Source: Eurosta solidaginis (lineage: Eukaryota; Arthropoda; Insecta; Diptera; Tephritidae). From it: a stretch of DNA of 64,000 bases. How positions within the stretch are numbered: the first letter of the stretch is position 1; each line of letters begins with the position of its first letter. Where the stretch lies: positions 196,663,477-196,727,476 of the forward strand of contig NC_090322.1 of assembly GCF_040869045.1 (NCBI RefSeq), given 5' to 3'. The notes under the pieces were generated by a model. It was not told where the DNA came from. It did not search any database and saw only the letters and a program-made list of their open reading frames with translations. Shown here piece by piece: positions 42,381 through 52,277 of the stretch. The position numbers and the translations under genes are program-made.

Positions 42381-43304
42381 TTGAAAGCTACTCAGCTCCT
42401 GTTTTGGTTGTTAAATTTTTATTTTTACTTTTACATTATACTAGCTGCAGAACTTAACCGCACTGGAACAATATACTATAAAAGCGTGCAATTACTGGCA
42501 TATGCTGATGACATTGATATCATCGGCCTAAACACCCGCGCTATTAGTTCTGCTTACTCCAAGCTGGAAAAAGAAGCGGTAAATATGGGTTTGATGGTGA
42601 ATGAGGACAAAACGAAGTACCTGCTGTCATCGAGCAAAGAGTCAGCGCATATGCGCCTTGGCAACCACGCTACTGTTGGCAGCCATAATTTCGAAATAGT
42701 AAAAGACTTCGTTTATTTGGGAACCAGCATCAACACTAGCAACAACATCAGCACTGAAATCCAGCGAAGAATCAATCTTGCCAATAAATGCTACTTTGGA
42801 CTAGGTAGGCAATTGAAAAGTAAAGTCCTCTCTCGGCGAACGAAAATCATACTCTACAAGTCACTTATCGTACCCGTCCTGCTATATGGGGCAGAAGAAT
42901 GGACCATGACAACAGCAGATGAAGCGGCTTTGGGAGTGTTCGAGAGAAAAGTTCTTCGAAAGATTTATGGACCTCTACGCGTTGGCGATGGCGAGTACCG
43001 AAGAAAATTTAATGATGAGCTGTACGAGCTATACGCAGACATCAACATAGTCCAGCGAATTAAAACGCAGCGGCTGCGCTGGCTAGGCCATGTTATGCGA
43101 ATGAAAGATGATGCTCCGGCCAAGAAAGTGTTTCTATCGGAACCCGCCTATGGAAGCAGAGGTAGAGGGCGGCCCCCACTCCGTTGGAAGGACCAGGTGG
43201 AAAACGATTTAAACTCCCTTGGTGTGACCAATTGGCGCCGGTTGTCGGAGCGAAGGAGCGACTGGCGCGCCTTGTTGGACGGCCATAACCATTTAGACGG
43301 TTAA
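42381..43304 (+). CDS. RTE reverse transcriptase, C-terminal fragment (open)
   Basis: 307 codons, of which about the last 289 are RTE: 'ILAAELNRTGTIYYKS', catalytic 'LAYADDIDIIGLN', 'YGAEEWTMTT', 'RLRWLGHVMRM' and 'GRGRPPLRWKDQ'. Roughly nine amino-acid differences from the 18788 copy. The first 18 codons are flanking DNA. Lacking endonuclease and most of the RT fingers and palm, it is not functional alone. Confidence 0.85.
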   Translation: MKATQLLFWLLNFYFYFYIILAAELNRTGTIYYKSVQLLAYADDIDIIGLNTRAISSAYSKLEKEAVNMGLMVNEDKTKYLLSSSKESAHMRLGNHATVGSHNFEIVKDFVYLGTSINTSNNISTEIQRRINLANKCYFGLGRQLKSKVLSRRTKIILYKSLIVPVLLYGAEEWTMTTADEAALGVFERKVLRKIYGPLRVGDGEYRRKFNDELYELYADINIVQRIKTQRLRWLGHVMRMKDDAPAKKVFLSEPAYGSRGRGRPPLRWKDQVENDLNSLGVTNWRRLSERRSDWRALLDGHNHLDG

Positions 43305-43330
43305 GCGCCAATTAAGTAAGTAAGTAAGTA
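42434..43330 (+). mobile_element. Second, shorter RTE retrotransposon copy
   Basis: 5'-truncated RTE copy whose match to the 18788 copy begins at 'attatactagctgcagaact'. It ends in the same (TAAG)n tail at 43311-43330. Contains an intact reading frame to the normal stop. Confidence 0.9.
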
Positions 43331-43964
43331 TAAGGAAAAGTAGGTCAGCTAGGCATAGCCCCCAGTAAGACCTATTACAACCGTCAAGTATCCGTTATAA
43401 GACACACTAACGCAGTGCATTCATGCTAAGAGTACGGTACGAATCACACTCGGAACTACAAGTTTTATCGAGTTGTCCTTTCTAGATCCATCATATTCTT
43501 GGGTCACCTAATGCAGTTTGTGGCTGTTCGTCACGTATTGTCGGTCCTGGGCTAAATAATAGAATAGCGAAAGGGGATATCGGAACTGATCGGAGCTGGA
43601 ACAAGAAAGGGAATCAAGTTATAGGGGAAAGAACAAGGTCACCGCTCGAATTCGCCACCGAAGCGGTGCCAGGTGTCACCAAGAGAACGCTCCAACCCAG
43701 CAAGGGGAGAATGATGCAAGCAACTAGGAACCGACGTTTGGGAATGACCCCGTCAAAAGCACCCTCACATTTACCAGCAACGCCACAATTTCCTAGACCT
43801 TTTGGCCTTTAAGGATTTTCTGCTTGGGAAGCATCAAGTAAAGGGCATATTAGCGTCTATATCATGGTAATGATCTAGAGCCAAATAAATAATTCTGCAT
43901 GCAGTTGATGTGTCTTGATAAGCCGCTTTCAATCTTGCCATTTTTTTAAACGGTTTTATTTAGC
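43331..43964. other. Unassigned stretch
   Basis: No supported gene or repeat. Confidence 0.35.
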
Positions 43965-44525
43965 TTGACTTGACAGGCCGTCCAGCCGACACGAATTTTG
44001 TAATTAAAACTTCCCGAAAAGCTACAAGCTTCAAACTTGGAATATAGTTCAGAACCCGATGACAAGGCAATAATAAGAAAAAAGCTCCGATAGGTGGCGC
44101 ATGGATCGAAGCATTTCCAAAAATCTTATTTGTGGTCCGATTTGGCTCATATTTGGAACACATAATACATACATGAATAGAAAGCCACCGCCGCCAGGTG
44201 GCGTAATGATCGAGATATTAAAAAAAGTCGTATTTGGGGTAGAAGAGACGTCAAAATACTTAGGAGCACATGAGTTCAAATTTTGTTAGTGAAATTTCGA
44301 CAAAAAAATGCATTTGCCGGTAAAAGAGACGTCAAAATACTTTGGAGCACCTAAGTTCAAATTTTGTTAGTGAAATTTAAGTAAAATAAAACAAATTTTA
44401 ATTTAAACAGTTTTATTGAAAGCAATGCTTACATTAAGTAACAATAGTACTAAAACCTAGAAAATAATTAGGTAGGTCCTTGGTACTAGTCATCACACTC
44501 CTCATCAATCTAAGGCGTTGATCAG
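43965..44525 (+). repeat. Dispersed repeat X, complete-looking copy
   Basis: Left end 'ggccgtccagccgacacgaa' and right end 'cctcatcaatctaaggcgtt' recur in inverted orientation at 55310 and 51728. It contains a core 'gtggcgcatggatcg', shared with the inverted-repeat element at 18067, and a T-rich strand carrying an AATAAA on the minus side. Non-coding, class unknown. Confidence 0.6.
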
Positions 44526-46194
44526 ACAATTAAATAAAAGCGTTAGACGCGTCAAATTTCTATTGATGGTCATAAGTAAGACCAACTGAACTTTAAATAG
44601 GTTATGCTACGCCTCACGTTTTTATAAATCCTTTGTCATTTGCCAATGCAAGGATTTGACGTTTTTAAATTTGAAAGCCCAAAGAAGCAAATAAGTACAA
44701 AACCACAGCGGCTCATGTCTTCATCATATCTGATGATATTCACTCATGTCAGCAAAAGCCATTGTAACTTCCACTTACCACGTACATTGCATGCAAATAT
44801 TATTTTAAATATCACGGCGACAGGCGTAGATTGTCCGGAGTTGCCGGTATCTAATAATTAGTCATGGCAAAGACACTTACACTTTGCCGCGTTAAGGAAA
44901 TAGCAGCGCTCATCAACGTCAAATGAGATAACCGCAGCTCACATTGCCTCGAGAAGCGAAACCGGATAAAAGTTACAAAAGCAGCAACGCCAATAGGGAA
45001 GCATGCCATTGGCAACGGAAATACCACAACAACTGCGCAACATGTAACAAAGTTTGTACAACAACAGCAGCTAGTCGTCAACAATCAGGAGTACCAGTTT
45101 GAGTAATAAATGAAGTACTGTTAGGGCCGCTCTTACGTACAAAAGTTTAGAGGCCATTTTATGTGACAGCGAGTATCGTACATTGTACGTATGTACACTC
45201 CCTCAAGGATATTTTCCACGAACAACTTTATTATTCTATATAACGACTGCGCAAAGAGTGCGAAAATGTTGGTTTGTACCAGTGACAGCTTTTGTAGTCT
45301 CAATACTGTACTAGTTGCAGTTGCTGCTGTTGTTGTTCTAATATTGACACATTTTTCCTTTCTACGCCTTTCTTTAGTGGTAATTCTCCCACCAACTTCT
45401 TCCTCCCTTCTAATTAGTACTTCCTCACTTGAGCTTTTGTCACAATTCAAAATGAGCCATCGTCGTGGAAATTACTTAACATATTTTCTACGACCTCAAA
45501 GCATGGAAAATATTTGCATTGCTGTAACGTCAAGAGAAGAGGGAAAAGTCTAATTAGAAGAAGAAAAGAGATGGTGCTGCCAAAAAAATTTACAACAGTT
45601 CTACTAAAAAATATGGTGTATGAATAATGAAACCAAAATCGGGACTGTGGTTTGGTTGGTTTCTGTGCTTCATGGTCAGAGAGGCCGGTCCCAAGTAGTA
45701 CTCTAGGCGCCATTTTGATGCACATTCTCCTGGGACAAATAACCTTCTATAACCTATTTGTGTGTTTTACTGAAAACATTTTTTTGGATCAATACACTGG
45801 TGTCGTTTGTGGATGAATTTTGATACCGCCCTCATATCGGGTAGCACAAAACTACCTAACCTACCGGATATTTTATTCGCTAGGGCTGTGTACTTGGAGA
45901 GAGTAAAGGTGGCTGTTTCCCTGCGACGGTCTTGACACCAGTTCCTACACCTGTCGTTGAAGTGAATTCTTATTCTTTAGGCGTATAAGCCAAACGGATA
46001 CTGTCCTTTAATTGCGGCTGTAATTTGTTCCGTTCTGCTTTTCGAATAAAGCTTGCTTGGTAATTTTACAGGTGCCCGTGGAACACAAAGTGCCAATTGT
46101 GACTTTCTTGAGATTGGCAAGCGTATTTTTATTGGTGCACCTTAACAGCCTCAGTGGTGTCTAACCATGCACCCGCTCTTACTACTTCATCCTC
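44526..46194. other. Mostly unassigned stretch
   Basis: Short ORFs only (up to 120 codons on the plus strand at 45191, low-complexity Val/Ser/Leu-rich). I see no domain, signal for splicing or repeat I can name. Confidence 0.35.
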
Positions 46195-46340
46195 TTATTG
46201 ATTGACGTCAATGTTTCTGTGACCAGGTACCCAGGTGAACGTGATAGGCGCAAAGTTTGCTGCTTCGCATAGTATCGTCTTACAGTTATCGCCGAGCTTA
46301 GAGTTGCATATGGTCAATATAACGCCTTGAGCGCTGTTTA
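46195..46340 (-). pseudogene. Non-LTR RNase H fragment
   Basis: Minus translation 'SKLGDNCKTILCEAANFAPI' and 'TFTWVPGHRNIDVNQ' matches the RNase H segment around WVPGH(x)GI(x)GN in jockey/I-like elements. Further minus-strand traces ('AGAWLDTTEAVKVHQ') run down to about 46100. Confidence 0.65.
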
Positions 46341-46915
46341 GCTGTCTTTCTCTGCATCTCATTCTCCCTCTCCGCCTTTTTCCTAACATCTTTTCCGCTC
46401 CATATATCCCTCTCACTATCTTCGGATAACTCTATCTCTTTCCCTCTTTTCTATTCCCTCTAGTTCTGCTCCAATTCTAATTCCCAGTCCCAGCCCAACG
46501 CTTTGAACTCTGCTTGGCTGTCTCTTTCTCTGCGTTTCTTTCTCCCTCTCCGTCTTTTCCCTCACTTCTTTTTCACAGCATATATCCATTTCACTATATC
46601 TTCGAACAACTCTATCTCTTTCCCTATTTTCTCTTCCCTCTAGTTGTTCTCATTCCTCAGTTTCACATTCCTTATTCCCAGTCCCAGTCGCAGTTCCAGT
46701 GACACAGCCCAAGTTCAAGTCCCAGTTCCAGACCTAGCGTCCTAGTCCCACTCCTTCTCCCATTACCAGTCGCATTCCAAGTCCCGCTCTCAATCCCAGT
46801 CACAGTCCTAGAGCCCAAATCCCAGTCCCTTGTCCATTCCCAGCCCCACTCCCAGTCGCAATTCCAGTCCTCGCCCCAATCGGTCCCTGCTCCATTTCCT
46901 AGTAACCTAGGCAAA
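46341..46915 (-). repeat. Pyrimidine-rich and (CCCAGT)n tract, probably an inverted Helitron tail
   Basis: A direct duplication of about 180 bp ('ctgtctttctctgc' near 46340 and 46520; 'aactctatctctttccctat' near 46430 and 46610) is followed by CCCAGTCC-type repeats (46672-46900). The two-part composition equals the reverse complement of 13370-13665. The Trp/Gly/Glu-rich ORF on the minus strand is an artefact. Confidence 0.6.
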
Positions 46916-47310
46916 GAGCTACCTATGTACCAAATTTCAGAAAATCCAACCTTTATTAGGATTTGTTCAAATAGATTAGTCCCTTGTCCACTTCACAGAA
47001 AACAGCTTCAAACTTTTTATACTCTATGAGCTTTGCTGAGCTGAGTATAAAATATTCTTCAGAAGCATTGCGATTCATAACGAAGGAAGCTCAAAGGTGA
47101 ACTGAACGAGTTTTTATCGGATATGAAGAAAAGTTCGACAGTTTTGCAGACTAGGTGATGTGAATTTTTGAAGAGACTCAAAAAATATTTCAACGAGCAC
47201 CAGCACTTTTCGGCAGAGGAAGAGAAAGGACTGGTGGAGGAAGACTTGATGTTCTTAGTTTTATTATTTGGCTTAGGAGGAATTACATTTGTAAGTTGCA
47301 GCATTATAAA

Positions 47311-48570
47311 CAGTACAGCCGGAAAGTATTAGTACAATATAAAAAAGATGTTGTTGTCAGTTTAGCCTCAGAATTGTATTTTTCCAGATTGAAAATGGTA
47401 AAGCGAAAGGAAATATCCATCAAAATAAGAGCCCAAATCATTATTTTTGCAAAAAACAGGGAAAAACCATGGAGAAATAACCAAACTGTTGCAAATATAT
47501 CTGTGTTCAGTTCATACGGCATTTAGAACATATCGGGAAACTGGACAAAATACTAACAGAAAATGATCTGGTCGACCAAGAAAGACAAATCAAGGAATCG
47601 ACAAAGAAATATATGTTATAATTAAGGCCAATCGACGTAAATCTGCATCAGAATTTCGTGCTGAAATCAATGAAGACTTGGATTCACCAATATCGCTCAC
47701 GACAGTCAAAGGCCGGCTTAAAGAAAAAGGTATGATTGGACGAATTGCTGTCAGAAAGCCACTTCTACTTGCTCAAGAACATATTGACTGTACGATTTAT
47801 GGTCAGACGAATCAAAATTCGAACTTTCCGGTAGCCATAGGCGGTAATATGTTCACAGAAGCGTTAATGAAAGATTCAAGGTAGATTGCATTGTGCCAAC
47901 TGTGAAACATGGCGGTAGTTCAGTGATGATTTGGGGCTGTTTCAGCTGCGCTGGCGTTTCTCAACTAAACAAATTGAAGGAATTGTGGAAAAAGGACAGT
48001 ATTACAGTATACTTCAACGCCATGCAATACCATCTGGCATTAATATGATTTATCGTGGATTCATTTACCAACAAGATAACGATCCGAAACATACATCACA
48101 ACGTTCAACTTCTTATTTAGAACGAAAAAAAGTCGGGACCTTGATAGAATGGAGTGGCCCCCACAATCCCCTCATTTAAATCCCATCGAGCTAATGTCGG
48201 AAGAATTGGATTGATATGTGAGAGATCTAGAGTCAACAAGCCCTCCTGACCTCTGGGATTGTTTGAACGAAGCGTGGAATAATATTCCACATCAAACGCT
48301 TCAAAGAATGCCGAAATTGTGCGTTGCAGTCATTAAAGCATAAGGTAACCATTTTCAAGAAAAACGCTTAAAGTAACATTGACACTGTTTTCTTATAAAT
48401 TTTGATGGAACTTTCAGTAAAATTCATTAAAAATGTCTTCGGATCGTAGAACTATGTTGAATGTACAATACTTCTGCGAATATGTGAATAATATTTTAAT
48501 AAATTAGATATAGGATAAACTGACAAAAACAACTTTTTTCATCACGTTCTAATATTTTCCGACTGTACTG
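47311..48570 (+). mobile_element. Tc1-like DNA transposon, inactive
   Basis: Inverted ends CAGTACAGCCGGAAAGTATT (47311 on) and, inverted, CAGTACAGTCGGAAAATATT (ending 48570), with TA on the right flank. About 1260 bp, as for a full-length Tc1-type element, with a decayed transposase inside. Confidence 0.88.
47395..48343 (+). pseudogene. Tc1-like transposase (broken)
   Basis: Starts MVKRKEISIKIRAQIIIFAK (47395), the N-terminal helix-turn-helix. 'NRKWSGRPRKTNQGIDKEI'-like sequence follows. 'SPISLTTVKGRLKEKGMIG' is the second helix-turn-helix. The DDE core shows 'SDESKFEL' (about 47800), 'VPTVKHGGSSVMIWGCFS' (47895-47945), 'YQQDNDPKHTSQRS' (about 48067-48110) and 'PHLNPIELMSEELD' (about 48170-48215). 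Frameshifts near 47450, 47790, 47885, 47960 and 48150. Confidence 0.85.
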
Positions 48571-49790
48571 TACGATCCCCTCAATCCCCACTAAAATATT
48601 TTAATTACTTTTTTCAGCAAGGAGAAATGCCGCCAAAAATATTAACTCACATCGTTAAACCACAAACGCTAATGAAATTTACGCAGCTACATACCTACGG
48701 GCACTGGCTTTACAAAATGTGAGGAGCTCACCGTATGCTAGCGTTATTAATATCAAAAATGTAATCCTTTTAATATATTTTTGAGATTCTTACTATTTTA
48801 TATGTACCGCACATATGTTCATCATTGTAATTTAATTTTTGTGCTTTTTTCAGCTTCTTTGTAAGCGCTTTTCACGCTTGGTTGCTTCAAGTTAGGCAAA
48901 AAGATTTGAGTAAAGCCAAGCTGCGTATGACGATTAGATGAAGTGTAGAATATTTGCGCTTCAGTGCCTATGCGTGCGTAAATTCATGTGTTACATGGAA
49001 ATTAAATCCAGCGCTGCAAATCCCACTGTGCAATCATGAAATCGTCAAAACCACATCCTCCAGTTGCCGCAACGAGTAAAGTCAAATGTGCGTAAATGAA
49101 AAAAAAAAAAAAAAACAAAATTGTAGAAAATCTTCCAAAGTTTACTGTCGTACTTGAAATGAACAATCAGGCAGGAAATTTCAAGTAACCGGATTACCAC
49201 AGAATCTCATGCGTTTGTATATGTTAGCGTGTGCGTGAAACGTAAAGCGTTAACCATTATAATTCCACATAATCATATCTAACTTCATGTTACTTGGTTA
49301 CTTCTGTTTTACATCCTTTTGTGTAATTACGTATGGAAAGTCTATTTTAAACTCAATTTTACATAATTTAGAGCTGCAAAACTTTCTTAGCTGTACGAGT
49401 AAAGCATGTAGTATGAAGTGGAATGTATAAGTTATTGAAGACTTAGCAGCGATTGATATACTTTTATATCTTAGGAGGGTACCCTGAAACAAGCTCGAAG
49501 TTTTAGACCATGTGAAAACGTCTAAGTTGCACATGTGCAGGTTTTTGAATTCGGACACCAAATATTACACAGATGAATACGCAGTTTATACTTTGCTTAT
49601 ACTGAAACCATTTGAGAGGCACCTATGTAAACCAAGTTATTCTCAATGATTTTCTGGGTTTAGATGCACAATGGTTCTCTGCGAGTTTCTGTCTTTGATT
49701 GGGCAACTCGCTTTATTAACGAATAACTACCATCAACTCCGTAAGAATAGCGTCATCTTTAATTATAAACTAAAAAAAAAAAATTATTGT
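48571..49790. other. Unassigned stretch
   Basis: No supported gene. An 'tttttcag|caaggagaaATGCC' at 48611-48630 looks like a splice acceptor before a 31-codon frame, but nothing supports a real exon. Confidence 0.3.
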
Positions 49791-50184
49791 CGAAAGCGAA
49801 GTATCATCGTATCAGAAAACGGTTTGTTAGCGTCTCGTTTTCGTCGAGTCTTCGACTACTTATTGATTTTTTATCGGTTTTTTAGTGACGGGAGACAGAT
49901 GTGTCATCAATTTTTTATAAAAGTTTTATCGTTATATTTTTCATAAAAAACCGATGGGTCGTCGATAACAAATTGATTACACTCCTAGTACACAAATTAA
50001 GAGCACTGCGATAAGAAATCGATGGCTTTTCGATATCAAATCTATAGCGTTAGATAGTGTGATAGTGATGAATCGCAAACATTTCAAAAACCAATCGATA
50101 ACTTTTGGATAAAAATAAACTCTTCCACAAAGTTACATATATACTCGAAAATTTTTCAGAAATAAATCGATTACTTTTCGCTTA
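49791..50184. repeat. Degenerate cluster of TCGATAACTTTT-type motifs (left of SINE)
   Basis: The short motif 'atcgat(a/g)(a/g)cttttcgata' recurs many times with variable spacing (for example 50014, 50095, 50166). It continues after the SINE to about 50640. Confidence 0.5.
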
Positions 50185-50545
50185 AAAAAAAAATAAATGT
50201 AAGGCGCGATAACCTCCGAAGAGATCTAAGGCTGAGCTTCTCTTCCAATTTGCGTCGCGCTCCTCTTGTTTTTCCCTACAAATTGGCCGGACGGGACTTA
50301 CATGTTTTATGCCGACTCCGAACGGCATCTGCGAGGCAGTTGAGTTTTCACTGAGAGCTTTTCATTGCTGAAATACACTCGTAGCGCTTGCCAAATACTG
50401 CCGAGGGGCGACCCCGCTTAGAAAAATTTTCTTCTAATTGAAAAATCTTATTTCTAAAATTTTGATGTTGCTTTGCCCGGGGTGTGAACCCAGGGCATAA
50501 GGTGTGGTAGGCGGAGCACGTTACCATCACACCACGGTGGCCGCC
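50185..50545 (-). repeat. tRNA-derived SINE with clear target-site duplication
   Basis: Minus-strand copy: head 'GGCGGCCACCGTGGTGTGAT' at the right, T-rich tail at the left (seen as A run 50185-50193). It is flanked by a perfect 12-bp duplication, acttttcgctta (50173-50184 and 50546-50557). This defines the element ends precisely. Confidence 0.93.
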
Positions 50546-50557
50546 ACTTTTCGCTTA

Positions 50558-51239
50558 CATATCTGAAATATTTTGATCGCAAAACGATAACTTTTTGACA
50601 ACGTATCGGAAATTTGTCGATGACTTTTCGATAATATATCTGTAACATTGTTCTCCCGTAAAGCATATCACTTCCAAAGGCTACACTCTCGCTCACACCT
50701 ACCTTACGTTTACATTTTGGGTTCCCCGAAACCACGATGTTTACACATGTTCGCCTCTGAAATCGAAGTTTAGTTTGAAGCCAAAAAAAAAAAAATAAAA
50801 ATTGTTAATTAGACGAAAGGATATGCAAAGCGAAAAGGGACATTAGAACGAATTGTAGATCAGAATAAATAAAAAAAAAAGAAAACTAATTTATTCGAAC
50901 GGAAAAATTTCGGCGGCGTTTTCGAATTTCTTTCTTTAAAATACTTCAAATTGCCTCGGGACTGACTTAGTCTACATCTGCTGTGCATTCTTTTCTGTTA
51001 GCCATCTGTACTAATGTGCAAATTATACAAAAAAACCTAGAATACAGGGCAGATTTTCCTCTGCCCAAAAACTGGGTTGCCTACATTTCAAAAGTGAGCC
51101 TAGCTTATCCTTTTCACTCTTCATCTTATTCTCTTCTACTCCATCTTCCATATTTATTCTAACTCCTGTTCTTATTTTCCATTCACACTCCACTCCAACT
51201 ACCGGTCCTACCCCCTGACCGGCCGATTTCAATATATTT
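50558..51239. other. TCGATAACTTTT cluster remainder, then unassigned DNA
   Basis: The motif cluster of 49791 continues to about 50640. The rest, including a C/T-rich part at 51100-51225, has no supported gene. Confidence 0.4.
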
Positions 51240-51409
51240 ACTTCTATAAACCATTAAGAAAGTTTATGACACGAATACGGGTACAATTTTATAAATCTAT
51301 ATAGAGAGATAAGTGAGACGTTCTAGAAAATACTCTTCTCTGTGATGTATTTACTTTCACAGTAAATAGTGCCATTTGTCATACTGTAGCTTCTAAACAA
51401 TTTTTTTTT

Positions 51410-51600
51410 TGTAATTCATGTCTCCCCTTTCTTCTCTCCATGTTGGATCCCTGACTCTCTTCCGTATTTTCTCCCATTCGCTTTCTCGCTTTTCCTCTCT
51501 TCTACTTTCGCTTAATTCCACTCTCTCTCATTCTTTCTTTATTTTTGCTTATTTCCTTCCATTCTCCGGGTCCCTCTCAAATAAATCAAAACGTTCCCAA
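51410..51600. repeat. Pyrimidine-rich low-complexity tract
   Basis: C/T-rich stretch like those at 39440 and 46341, possibly a Helitron-tail remnant. The 64-codon ORF in it is an artefact. Confidence 0.45.
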
Positions 51601-51727
51601 ATAGTAAGCTGATCTAGGAAGCACCTCGGTAACAGACTTCAAGCAAATCATACCATATATAGTATTCTTTAAATTATGTTTTTCCATCGCTTCGTCCAAA
51701 GTTTTTATTTAATTTTCTGAGCAACGC

Positions 51728-52277
51728 CCTAGATTGATGAGGAGTATGATGACTAGATCCTGGGACCTACCTAATTATTTTCTAGCTTTAAGTATTGTTA
51801 TTATTTCTTGTAAATATTGTTTTCAATAAAACCCTTTAAATTAACAAATTTTTTAAAACTATTTTATTTTCAAGTGTTAAGTCTTTATTTAATTGCCTAT
51901 TACTTCTCACTCTATTTAGTTCATTTAGAGACTCATTATTACAAGGACTCTTTCCTGACAATTTGTTACAATCTAGGTCCTCAATACATAATCCTTCCAA
52001 AGACTTTACTCGACTCTGCGCCACGTATGCTTGTCACTCCGCGAACTCCAAAATATTTTGATGTCACTTCTACCGGACTGTATGTAATATTTGTTCCAAA
52101 TATGGTCCAAATCGGACTACAAATATGATTTTTTCGAATATCTCGATCCTTGCGCCACCTAGTGGCGATTTTTTCATAGGTCGCTTTCTATTCATGTATG
52201 TATTACGTGTTCCAAATATGAACCAGATCAGACCACAAATACGATTTTTTGAAATATTTCGATCCATGCGCCACCTA
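51728..52277 (-). repeat. Dispersed repeat X, first part (interrupted)
   Basis: Inverted relative to 43965-44525: starts 'tagattgatgaggagtatga', then 'acctacctaattattttcta', AATAAA near 51825 and 'gatccttgcgccacctagtg'. It stops at 'catgcgccacctatcgg' and continues at 55191. Confidence 0.75.

Noticed and set aside
46672..46914. Minus-strand Trp/Gly/Glu-rich 80-codon ORF
   Set aside because: Translation of a CCCAGT-type simple repeat.
48611..48722. Possible coding exon after a splice-acceptor-like site
   Set aside because: The frame ends after about 31 codons and no neighbouring exon can be recognised.
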